Shown: positions 12,290 through 22,849 of the stretch, piece by piece
How positions within the stretch are numbered: the stretch's first letter is position 1
Layout of the letters: the number at the start of each line of letters is the position of its first letter
Origin: Aselliscus stoliczkanus
Lineage: Eukaryota; Chordata; Mammalia; Chiroptera; Hipposideridae
Direction: 5' to 3'
DNA: 64,000 bases
NCBI GenBank assembly: GCA_033961575.1
Contig: CM066733.1
Span: forward strand, 138,620,421 to 138,684,420
Notes under the pieces: model-generated
The model's input: only the letters and a program-made list of their open reading frames with translations
Told to the model about the DNA's origin: nothing
The model's database searches: none
Program-made: the position numbers and the translations under genes

Positions 12290-13158
12290 TTTTTATGAGT
12301 GCCAAAAGGAAAACAGTTACATAACAAAATTCTGCCATGGTCCAGCATCATCGGGTGGGGAACTTGATCTTTAATACAGGACCGTCACCGGTGAGTCTTC
12401 ACTGCTAAGACTTCTTATTTTAAAAATTTATATGGACTAACCCATGGAACTAGATACCTGTTCCATTTAGTTAGAAATTAATCCCAATGGCAGAAGGATT
12501 CCAAAAACAAACTTTTTCTAATGTTCCTCCAGTGAAATATGATGAAGCTACTGGCACTCAAGGATGAACGTTTTAGTGGATTTAGAGATTATTTTAAATG
12601 GATGTAACTAGCATACCCAGATATACAATGTGTAGGGGGAGGAGGGAGCAGGGGTTATCACCTCTGGAAATGAAATCATGATTTTTCACTCCTTTCTGCC
12701 CATGTAAATGGAAGCACACATAGCATCATCTTCTCCTGATCTACATAAGCCCCGTCTGCAAAATGTAGAATAAATGGGAGAAGGCGCATCTGGGAAACAA
12801 TGGCACCTAAATTTTCTCCCAAGCAGATAGTTGAGCTCTGTTCTGTCCATTCAGATACTTTTTGAAATAGCTGGAAAAGTCACTCAAAAACCTGTACCCA
12901 CTGCCACGATTCCATGAATGGGTCTCCATTCAAACCACATGCAAGCACCAAGTGAACCATGAGTCTAAGAAGGACACAGAGAGGTCTCTGTTCCCTCTGA
13001 TGTCCTGGGGGTTATATTTAATCAATAAATCTGATGGTTTCATGTTTTATAAAACTATAAAAAGCATATTTTTCATATTGAACCACTAATACACTTTTCT
13101 GTCTGATGAAATAAAAGTATTGTTCCCTCTCTCAGTACCTATCAGCGGCTATTTCTAT
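12290..13158. other. Unique-looking stretch, nothing recognised
   Basis: No open frame, RNA gene or repeat that I can name. Confidence 0.4.
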
Positions 13159-13159
13159 C

Positions 13160-13650
13160 ACCCATTAACATATTTAACAATCATTTACTAAGTACCTGTC
13201 ACATATCAGGCACTGCGATGCAGCCGAAGATACACAAATGTGTTTCTGACCTCATCGAAAACCTGGCTTGCAGGTAGGATGGGAAAGTGCTGACGTACAA
13301 GTTACAGTAGGACCCATAGGAGAGTGCCCGTAATATCAAGGAAAGGCTAAAAAAGAGACACTGGAAATCTATTGGAATAATCAGCAGAAGCTTGTCATGC
13401 ATACAAGAAGAAAACCAAGTTCAAGAAGAAATATAGTATATTAAGTTTTAGAATAAACAAGGTTTCAGGAACCTTAGAAACGTTCAGGTAGAATTGACCA
13501 GGCAGACGGTTGGACATATAGATATAGGACTCGTAGAAATATGTGGGCTGAAAATCCAGTTTGGAAGGCCATTAGTGTCACCAGCATTTAGGGTGATACT
13601 TAAAACAATGAGCTTCTGTCAACACATTGGGAAGCTACAGAGAGTGGGAG
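13160..13650 (-). mobile_element. LINE-2 fragment, antisense
   Basis: On the + strand the text begins 'ttactaagtacctgtcacat' and 'atcaggcactg', the reverse complement of the L2 3' end (cagtgcctggcacatagtagg). It later carries 'aggcagacggttggacatat', matching the reverse complement of the L2 ORF2 part encoding the YADD-distal region. The copy is internally deleted between these blocks. L2 is an ancient CR1-clade LINE, inactive in placentals. Confidence 0.6.
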
Positions 13651-15180
13651 GTCTCCGGGCTGCACTTCAAGCAGCTGAGGACAGAGGTGGGGTACAGGGT
13701 CACAGCACCAATGGAGAAAAAACTAAATGATAAACAAGGTCAATTACAAATCAACCACAGGTCAAATAAGTCAAAGACGTAAAAGATTTCACTCAATTTC
13801 AAAATTAGAGGTTACTGGTATTTCCTTTCTTAAGCAGGTGGTCAAAACTGTGACGCAGTCAAGACAGGTAATGTAGAAAAGCCATTAGGGTTATTAGTTT
13901 TAGTTTGTTTGTTTCTTTACTTTCAAAATGGAAGATATTTGAGCATGTTTAATTTTCCAAGTTGAGAGATATTTAATAGCTATGGCATTAAAAAAATGAC
14001 GTTAATATTTTACTGGATTCAATTTTGGCCACAGTAAAGAGACAAAATTATGACTTGACTGTGTTAAAGTAAAATTTCAAATTCTCGATAATAAACTATT
14101 CACTAATATTTATTTATTGATTTGGGGATCCAAAAGAAATCACACAAAACTGAAAAAATCTTCGAAGCAAAAATCTACAAAGGCAAAGGTAAACTTTGAT
14201 CAGAGAATTTTCAAACTGAACAAACATTTACTGATTATCCATTTAAATTCCTTACATTAAAACAGATTTTGACTCAATGAAATAATAACTTACAATGGGA
14301 AATATCAAAACCAAATTTAAATTGTGCAAGATGAAAGAAATTGCATGTAACAAAAAGGCTGCACAAACTACCATCCTGTTTCAGAAACTTTTAAACATTA
14401 TTTTCAGCCTAAGCCTGACAAACAAGTTACCACCGTCATCACCAAGACAGTTTCTGAAGAGACGCCCTGAAATAATTCGCTGACCTCTGACCTTCTCAAC
14501 ACCCAATGACTAACTCATCCTGCCAAGACTGGGGTCATGCCCAAAAGTCTTCTCACCCTGAAAGTTACTACATGACAAGGAAATACTTGAATTGAAGAGT
14601 AAACTTGAAATTACACCAAGTGAAAATGTTACATTTACAGTATGATAGTTCATGTTGTATGATTTATAACTGAAAACCCAGTTTTATTAATGCAATGAAA
14701 AATTCAGGAAAAAAAGTGCTTCTTTAGAACTTAGAAAATGACTTACAACAGTTTCTGGGAAATAAAAATAATAGAAGCACTTTGGTACTTCTTTTACAAG
14801 TGTAATTTATAATTTTCCAACTTCCTTGGTTTTTATGTTTTAAATAAGAGATAAGGGGGGAAAAAAATCACAAGGAAGCACCTTTATCAGGCCTGAAATA
14901 AGTAAGCCCTGATAATACGACTTCTCTCCCACCTGCCCTCAGTCTGGGGAGACTTAGGGCTGTGGCTCTTTCATATGTATTCAAAAGTGTCCACCAAGCA
15001 TTATCTAGTTTCATTATAAGATGTAGTGGATAATTTGGTAGCCTAGACTCTGTTTAGACTACTCTGATTTCCATAAAAAGGAAGCTTAAAAATTTGGGTT
15101 TACTACTAAAAATATTAACAGAATGAAATATCTGGAAATAGTAATGGAGTTTGAAACAGCCATCACATATAATGATAAAA
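13651..15180. other. AT-rich stretch, nothing recognised
   Basis: Only chance frames of about 60 codons, and no named repeat. Confidence 0.4.
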
Positions 15181-15182
15181 AT

Positions 15183-15345
15183 AATCAACATTTACAGAGT
15201 CCTTGTGTTCCAGCAACGTGCTCCACTATTTATGTGTATATTCTCATTAAATCTGTTATGAGGCTGGTACTATTATTACCTCCCTTACAGAGGACTTGAG
15301 GCCTTAAGAGTTTAAAGAACTTGTCCATGGTCTCACAGTGCTTAA
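15183..15345 (+). repeat. MIR SINE fragment
   Basis: 'tattctcattaaatctg', 'tactattattacctccctta' and 'cttgtccatggtctcacag' follow the MIR 3' half in order (tctcatttaat, attattatccccattttac, cttgcccaaggtcacacag). Confidence 0.75.
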
Positions 15346-16064
15346 TTTTTTTTTTTTCCATCCAGTGAGTCTGACTCTAAACCTATGCTCTCGAAAACAT
15401 ATCTATAGTGGCAACAAAAAAAAAATTCTTAGCTTGAAAAAATCCAAGAGCCCTGTAGTGCCTTCCACTCAATTTTCTGTTCCACTCATGATTTTGATAT
15501 GGCAAATGGACAACTGGTACCAAACAAAACGAAGTTTAATATATTGAACCATCCCTGGTTACTCACTGTCTGTACTGGTATGAGTGACCCACATGGCAAT
15601 AGTTTCAGGTGAGTCAATCAGGTCTGTACACAACAGTGATGGAATGCTTTCACACTTAGAAATGAGGACCATTGCTCTAAATCTGGCAACAAAATCAAAA
15701 TCTTTCTTACACAGCTCAAGAGTACTCTCTTACCCAGATCATTGTCCTAATTTACTTTGGCACTGAACAGTGTTTATTATGATAAAGTCAGACTAAAATT
15801 GATGAGTTTGGAGGACCGCATGCTCCCATGTTCCACTAGATTAATTTTGGAGGGCATGCCATGTTCTCCTTCTCTAGACAATACAATATTTCTTTGTTCT
15901 TAAATAAAAGCCATAAATTAAAAAAAAATAAAACTTCATGGCATGATATGCTTTTAAATTTTGTTTTAATTTCATTATTGGGAAATGTCTTCATGTAATT
16001 TTTCTATCAAAAAAAAGTATTATGCTTTACTTATAAAATGTTTGTGAAAAACTTTTTTCCCCCT

Positions 16065-16240
16065 CATTTATTCAATTATTCATTCGGCAGAAAACAATTG
16101 TGTAATCCCAAAGCCATAGCTCTGATCCTCATGGAATTTAGGGACTAGTGAAGGGCAGGCATTGAAAGCATTTTGTGACAATGTAGATTCATAACAAAAG
16201 GCATGCTATGTACAGAATCAGAAAGCTATGTGTTATTATT
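16065..16240 (-). mobile_element. LINE-2 3'-end fragment, antisense
   Basis: 'ctcatttattcaattattca' starts the segment and 'gatcctcatggaatttaggg' follows, resembling the reverse complement of the L2 tail (attcattcaacaaatatttattgag, then ccctgccctcatggagctta). Divergence is high and the call is tentative. Confidence 0.4.
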
Positions 16241-16649
16241 TGTAAAAGGCAATTCTCTTCTAAAGGTACATGATTTAAAATTTGGGAGTTAAGCATCCCT
16301 TCCATCATGATCTGAAGCCTCAGATTTAGGGGTGATTAAACAGATACATGTTACAACCACCATAACCATGCTTTCTTTCAAAACTGCTAGATGTCCCAGG
16401 CACCCTAAACTCAATTTTAAATCCTCAGTATGGATGCTCTAGAAACTTCCCCAAAGAAGCGACTGGCCATCATTCTCCTATCATAGCTTGCACAGATTTA
16501 TCATTCAATCTAACATATCAATTCGTATAACTCGGCAAATTTAGAGGGAAGGGGAATTAGCAGAATTATCAAAATTGGAAGATCCTTTCAAGTCTTGGAT
16601 TACCAGTCTTTTTCATTGTATCCTTCCAGTTTAAAATAATAAATATTCT

Positions 16650-17022
16650 GGGCCGGCGGAGTGGAGCATTGGTTAGGAGTTGGCTTGGGATGCCAGCTCT
16701 AAGCAGCAGAGCCCCGGTTCGGATCCCATATGAAGGCCAGTGACACTGTACTCTACAGTTAAGATGGTGAACCACAGCTCGTTGCAGTGAGGCTGGCCAG
16801 CAGTAGGAGTGAGCTTTCGTGAGCTGCTGTGAGCCTCGGTGAGCAGCTGTCCAATGGCCGGGGAACAACTGCCTCACCCGGGAAGAGGACAATGACGATA
16901 CCAACATGGGCCAGTGAAGCAAAGTCCTCCACAACTAGACTGAAGAACAAAAGGACAGCAACTTGTCTGTTCCCCTCCCCCTATTCCCCAATAAAAATCT
17001 TAAAAATTAAATAAATAAAAAA
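16650..17022 (+). mobile_element. tRNA-derived SINE, long form
   Basis: The head GGGCCGGCGGAGTGGAGC is followed by a B box GGTTCGGATCCC, then a body with 'gggaagaggacaatgacgat', 'agactgaagaacaaaaggac', 'agcaacttgtctgttccc' and a tail with 'aataaaaatct'. The imperfect flanking repeats ataaatattct (about 16639) and ataaacattcct (17022) are a likely decayed target-site duplication. An internal AATAAA near the A-tail marks it as a SINE carrying its own polyadenylation-type signal. It is more diverged than the copy at 28.19 kb. Confidence 0.9.
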
Positions 17023-17032
17023 TAAACATTCC

Positions 17033-18268
17033 TATCTTTGACAAATTTGATAAGCATTTGTTATAGAAACAAAGACTAAGATATTTTTGTTCTTATCTTT
17101 TCATTAATCTAAACTCCCCTTAGTTTAACTGCATACTTGTACAACATATTTCTCTTCCCTTACTTTTCTAGAACCTGCTAAGATTACAATTGTTTTGTTA
17201 TTGATTTCCTTCCCTTGGTATCTCAATCCATAGATAAAGGTGTTCCTCTTTCCTTCTTTTGGCAGACTTAGTATATCAGGCAAAGATTATACACAAGAGC
17301 ATGTCCAAATGGAATCTGAAGAGACTGCCAGATGCCTATTTTTTCCACATCAAAGAAGCAAATCATAGCTGGTCCAGCTTGTCTGCCCTCCAAGTCTGAG
17401 ACTCAGGGTGGAATGGCACAGTCCCAATAGAAGGGGGAGTCTCAGCAGCCTACCCAAGGGTCTCCCTGTGATTTTGGTGAAGAACTCCCTTGGAACAGGT
17501 GGGAGGGGGATTATGACACCTTGTCTTCCAGCCTGCCAGAGTGCCTTCCACTTAAAATATGTCATGTTCCTGAATTTAGCTTTTAAGCCTACTATTGGAA
17601 ATCTGAAATGTGTTCCTCTAGAACCAGGGTCACAAATAATGATTGGCATCCCAGGTTAGGCAAAGGGAATGTAACAAAATGACCATAGAATCTACTCACC
17701 TGATATGGCATAGTTTCTATTAGAGAAAACAGTCACACTGAGGACTAGAGTCAATAGAAAATAAAACACCTCCTCACCTTTCCCTACATGGGCCATAAAA
17801 GTCTAGGCAGGGCTCTAATAAGTAAATAATAAAGAATGTTCATATTATTCACAGACACATTACCCAGCAGCAGCGTGATGGGCCAGCGGCATCAGCAGGA
17901 GGAATGACAGTGGCTTTAGGCTTTCGCCAAGGTTGCAGCTGTCACGGTTAGCAACAGAGGTGGCAGAAAAATGGACGAGGAAAGAGGACACAGAAGTGAA
18001 TCAGTAGCTAGGGCAGTCATGAAAAGGGAGTGTCCTTAAGTTAAGGGCAAGAGGAAGAGAAAGGGAATTCCTGCCACCAGCCAGCAGGGGAAATCCCTGG
18101 GTCTGGGCTGCTAGTCACTCTGTCACTGACTATGCATGTTCATTATTTAGTAATTAAACCCTCCCAGTCCTGACTTCCTTACTCTGGTTTCTTAAAGTCA
18201 AACTTCATACTGTTAATAAAAATCTTGCTTCAGGCAGGGAGAGGTTCAAGCCTCCTCAGACTTAGCCT
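17033..18268. other. Unique-looking stretch, nothing recognised
   Basis: Overlapping 83- and 99-codon frames on opposite strands at 17350-17659 have no domain features and are taken as chance. Confidence 0.4.
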
Positions 18269-18269
18269 C

Positions 18270-18476
18270 TGGAGGTCCCCCACCCGAATGATGTTTGCCC
18301 CCCAAGGGACATTGGGCAATGTCTGGGCTTATTTCTGGTTGTCAGGATCTGGGAGCGGGGAGGTGGCAGTGGGTAGAGACCAGGGATGCTGGTAAATATC
18401 CTACAGTGCACAGCTCCCCACAACAAAGAATTATCCAGCCCCAAATGTCAATAACACCAAGCTGAGAAACCCTCTA
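18270..18476 (+). mobile_element. MER20 hAT-Charlie non-autonomous transposon
   Basis: 'tttgccccccaagggacatt', 'gggcaatgtctgg', 'gagaccagggatgctggtaa', 'atcctacagtgcacag', 'cacaacaaagaattatcc' and 'ctgagaaacc' follow the MER20 consensus in order. A second MER20 in the same orientation lies at 31.35-32.27 kb. MER20 copies have been reported as regulatory elements in endometrium; nothing here shows activity. Confidence 0.88.
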
Positions 18477-18658
18477 ACTTTGTAATTGTGTTGTGGTAAC
18501 TTTTTGTTCCCTGTTATTGTGCCTATGATGTGTTTAAGCAAATGATTATAACATAAATCCTGCAGACTACTGTACCATTCAAAATCCATTGTGAAGATTA
18601 TGCTCAACTAAAAGAAATTCTACAACCAACCAATGATAGTCTTCAGAATTACAAAGTC

Positions 18659-18719
18659 TGACATTTGTTTTTTGGGGTTTTTGTTTGTTTGTTTGTTTTG
18701 TTTTTGACATTTGTTTTTT
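18659..18719. repeat. 15-bp direct repeat flanking a T/G-rich 31-bp insert
   Basis: The 15-mer tgacatttgtttttt occurs at 18659-18673 and again, perfectly, at 18705-18719. Between them lies a 31-nt run of GGGG, then TTTG units. This has the form of a target-site duplication around a remnant retro-insert tail in antisense, or of a local replication-slippage duplication. Confidence 0.85.
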
Positions 18720-21394
18720 AATTGAAGCAATGAAATCAAGAGAGCCAAACTTTGGGAGGCTGCCACAGAGGGTATGGCGGGAACTTGGTATCAGCTGGAT
18801 CAAACTGCATTTTTCTAGAGCAGGGTATTATTGTACAAGCTCTTATGTGACTGTAAACCCTGCCACCAATGCCACATCCTGCTTCTTAAGCATTTCCATA
18901 AACAGCAGCTGTGTTCCTCACCAAGTACCCAATGAGAACCCAGGAGTATTCGCTGGTTCCTGAAATGCTCCCAGCTCACCAGAATTAAAGTAATAATCTT
19001 CCCCAGGAAAAGCTTACTGGGCTGTGTGAGTGAGAAAGAATGAAAGCAGAGCTAGTTCATGACCTAGGCAAGAAAAGCAACCTCTTCCCTGTCCTCTCTT
19101 TCTTCAACTAAAACGAGAAAGAGTTTGACTTGATCATCTCCAACCTCCCCTTCAATTCTCACACCATGACGGTTTTCTTCCCAGGTGATAATGAGAAGGG
19201 GGGCTGCTCCAAAGGAAGCAGGTAAATGTGACCTTGTGAAACCGCCTCCACTGAGGGCTCAGTTGTGGGATATCTATGAACATAGCAGACAAGCCATCCA
19301 GGCCATAAGAAGTCCCACAGGAGGGAGCATTTTGAACAAAGGCAAAAATGGCCCCCCCTGGCTTGGCAGAGCAAGCTCACTGTTTAGCTCCGGGCTGTAC
19401 TAGAAATGAGGACTGGAAGAAACCAAGGAACATTCTGCATGTGTGCACAGCAGGAAAGAACTAATCATTACACAATGGCCTCCTCAGCCACAGCCCTCTG
19501 CACAGATAATCATCGCCTCCCATGCTCCATCTTCTCATTAGGAGGGACAAAAGATGATGAGTCCAGTGCGTTTTTAACTGTCTCTTTGCAATACAAATCA
19601 CAACGGAAAACAAAATGGGAGTGGGACAGTACAAACTGGAGGAGCCTTTCATTGTAATAAATACTTTACATATTTGTAACCATTTGGTAAAGACCCAAAT
19701 TAGTTGTAGGGAACCACTCAGCCATATTGCATGACCTACTGGGATAGTTTTCATTCATGGTTCTGCCATAAGAATGGATACTGTTTTCCTGAATCTCCTG
19801 ACTGAGATGTTTATACTGTGCTTCTGTTCATATGTTTTGTGCGTCTATTTAAAAGTAATAGTGCCAAAGATATACTTAGGCTCTATCAAGTATGAAAAGT
19901 AAAAGATTACATTTCTAGTCCTCAAGATTTAAAAAATCTGAACAGGGAAATATATTAAAATATACCATGGTAGGGGCCTATAGAAGAAGAAGTGAAAATA
20001 ATAAAAATCCATCTTTCTGCCATTTCAGCATTTATCACAATTTTCCAGGGCTATGTTTTCCAAGCTCAAATACGAGGATTTGAATGTATTCAAAATATGA
20101 AGCTTTCTGATAAAATGTGTTTGCTGAGTTTGTTTGTTTGCTGTTTTGTTTTTTTTAGTAAGAGCTGGCACTTTTTAAAACACGTGTCACCTGCATTGAA
20201 GAATACTTTACACCCATTGTCTCATTACTTTTTTGCCACACGCCGGTGAGGAGTGCATGGCAGGCACTCTGACCCCATCTCACTAAGAAACAGACAACCA
20301 GGGGTTAAAACCAGGAGATCGTCATGTCCCCCAGTTCCACCTACTGCTCCTCTCTAATACCCAAGATTCTCCCCAAGCCACCCCCAGAGAAAGAAGTGAC
20401 AAGAATCTCCTTTGACTCATGTTACTGTCACCAAAAGACTGAAGACTCGATATACAGCACTTTTGTGGTGAAACGAAAAGACAGATGCAAGGAGTTGACT
20501 TCCTTCTCATTGCAAATAACTCTAACATGACCAACATGCTGCAAAAATCAATAGCGGTCACGACTGCGTTTTTTTTGGAGCAGCCTGGGCAGTCAGGAGA
20601 ATGGGGGGGAGGGGGAAGCCACGAGGAGTGGAGCACTGCTAAGCCCAGGCACACTGCCTGGACCAAGTACCCGAAACAAGCTTCACAACAGAGAAGCCTG
20701 AGTAACTTATTTATTAAAGACATAACTGTGAAGTCTGAGACAGATAGATATGTGTACATCCTTCAACACACAGACTAGATGCTTGGCTTGGCGACCATAC
20801 ATGCAATAAAGCAATGAAATCTAGGTTACATTACTCAACTTCCAAAGTGTACTGCCCCTTTTGGTCCTTAAAAGGATGACATCTCCACGTGCACAAAGCA
20901 ACGGCCTGCAAGGGAGAGCTCTGGTTTAGAGGGGCTCCCCTATTACACTGAACCCGCACAGGAAGTGGAGGGGAAACCTCTGTGACAAGTGTGTTCTAAC
21001 CTGGGCTTCCCTATATGGACACAGTGAGGATGAAGCAAATCACTCTGCTTCAATTTGGTTCTAAAACACTTTACATTATTCAGAGGAACACAAATCTAAT
21101 CAGCAATTACTGAAACAATCCCTTCTGTGATCATTTTTCCTTCATTGGTCAAAAATGCAGCAGTGATGGTGCACTGGGGACATTCTGAGAACAACAGACA
21201 TCGCTGTGACCTCAATTTTATTTTTTAAATCATTATTTCATTGCCACCAACCAGTAAAGGGAAGCAAAAAATAAAAAGGTCTAAAATGTTAGAATGTGGA
21301 GCTTTGAGGTAATGAACAAATTAGAAAAAAAAAAAAAGTACTATGTCACTTGCCATCAAATGTTGTCTGTCAACTTAAAAAAAAAAAAATCCAA
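18720..21394. other. Mostly unique stretch, possible MIR remnant near 20.2 kb
   Basis: The text at 20160-20310 ('tttacacccattgtctcatt' and later 'gaccccatctcactaag') loosely resembles a MIR. Frames of 145 codons (20322-20759, minus) and 97 codons overlap one another on opposite strands, have no domain and are taken as chance. Confidence 0.35.
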
Positions 21395-21660
21395 ATACAG
21401 AGAGAATTCAAACAGTCCATCTACAATACGCTATTGTATGGCTCCGCGGTCTGGGTCATTCACAACTCCCGGAAATAGCTGCATGTTCCCCAAGTGCTCT
21501 TATTTTGTATGTTCTCACAGGCTTTCAGGACTTGGGCAAATTGTTTTCCAAGCACCACCCGGCCATAATGACCAGGTTACTAGTGATAATTATGCTCGCC
21601 TGTCTATAGGTTTGTCGGCTAAAGAAATCCACAGACGGCTGTCATAATGAGCAGAAGTTG
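21395..21660. other. CpG-retaining candidate conserved non-coding block
   Basis: No repeat was recognised. Within an AT-rich region this block keeps several CpGs ('acgctattgtatggc', 'ctccgcggtctgggtc', 'tcccggaaatag', 'cacccggccataatg', 'tgtcggctaaag') and includes a SOX-like CTATTGTAT. CpG retention in non-coding DNA often goes with constraint or low methylation; that is inference here. Confidence 0.3.
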
Positions 21661-22249
21661 GCTTCTGGCACAGCTGCGCTGACCACAATGCATTAGAAAA
21701 ACAACCCTCTTCACAATAACCAGTTCTGGGCATCACTGGTTAAAAAAGACTAGTTTCCTGTTTTTCTCAAACACTTCAGCGTGTGGGTATTGCTATTTTT
21801 TACCCCACCCACACCTTTTCTCTTTAATTGTTGGAGATTTGGTGCTGTAAACACCTAATCATGGGCATTTTATACATTACAGCTGCAGGGGTAATTTTAG
21901 GTCCCATTTGTCCTTTCCAAGCAGGGGCCTCCCCTGTGCCAAGGCTTACACATTGGAGTACGAACTGGGGGCTGCCACGTGGGGGCCTAGGGAGGAAAGG
22001 TAGGGAGGGGGCTGCCCCCTTCGAAGGATCTCAGCTTGGGCTTGAGCAAGCCCTGAGGCCCCACACGGTGCTGAGGACCAGAAGCAGGACAATGGCACCT
22101 CCAGGCTAGCTGAACCCCAGGCATGGAGTCTGGTGACCTACAGCATCAAATGCCCAGCCTGACATATTCACTTGTTCTAAGCTATTTCTGTTCTTCACTT
22201 TGAAATGTTAATTCCTTTCTTTCAAGGAGAGTTCTAAGTATCTGTATGC

Positions 22250-22348
22250 AGTGCACATTATCGCAAGGGCAGTTGTTCCTTCTGCCTGACCCTATCAGGT
22301 CCCTGCTCCAATGTCGCCTTCTCCCAAGCCCTTTCCCCACCTAATTAA
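22250..22348 (+). mobile_element. LINE-2 3' fragment
   Basis: 'gttccttctgcctgacccta', 'ctccaatgtcgccttctccc' and 'aagccctttccccacc' correspond to the L2 3' part (ttccctctgcctggaa, ctcaaatgtcaccttctc, gaggccttccctgacc). A (CA)n run follows directly. Confidence 0.7.
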
Positions 22349-22351
22349 CAG

Positions 22352-22352
<1 letters not shown>

Positions 22353-22397
<45 letters not shown>
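22353..22397. repeat. (CA)n microsatellite
   Basis: About 22 uninterrupted CA units on the + strand at the end of an L2 fragment. Confidence 0.97.
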
Positions 22398-22401
<4 letters not shown>

Positions 22402-22494
22402 TATGTGCTGGGAAGGATGATATGTATATCTGTTTTGCAAACTGCGGTAGACACTTCTCAGCGGCGGCAGTACTGTTTTGTTCACTTCTATAAA

Positions 22495-22745
22495 CCCTCG
22501 CACCTTAACTACTGCCTGGAAAATAGCAGGTGATGGATTAATAATTGTTCAGGACAAATGCCCCTCCCCCTCCTGTTTTCACTACTACCCTTAGCTCACC
22601 TCCTATGCTGTACAGTAGTTTGTTGACATCTGCTTTTCTTAGAAACCCAGAGCCCCTGGAGGTGAAAACTGGGCTCTCCACACTGGTCAGGACCTAGCAC
22701 GTAACAGGTGTTCAATAAACATGTGCCGAATGGTGTTAAATGAAT
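22495..22745 (+). mobile_element. Two LINE-2 3'-end fragments
   Basis: 'actgcctggaaaatagcagg' (about 22510) and 'cctagcacgtaacaggtgtt' with 'caataaacatgtgccgaatg' (about 22692-22735) are both variants of the L2 terminus (gcctggcacatagtaggtgctcaataaatatttgttgaatg). They may be two insertions or a duplication. Confidence 0.6.
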
Positions 22746-22793
22746 CACCTGTGATTGCCTACCTTGGGGCCAGAAACTATGTAGATACTGTAG

Positions 22794-22795
<2 letters not shown>

Positions 22796-22844
<49 letters not shown>
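22796..22844. repeat. (TA)n microsatellite
   Basis: About 24 uninterrupted TA units. The tyrosine-isoleucine runs in both strands' frames are repeat translations. Confidence 0.97.

Positions 22845-22849
<5 letters not shown>

Noticed and set aside
16569..17014. 121-codon minus frame and neighbours
   Set aside because: They lie within the long-form SINE at 16650-17022.
20322..20778. 145-codon minus-strand frame opposite a 97-codon + frame
   Set aside because: Both strands are open over the same DNA, composition is unremarkable and no domain is recognised; chance is the simplest reading.
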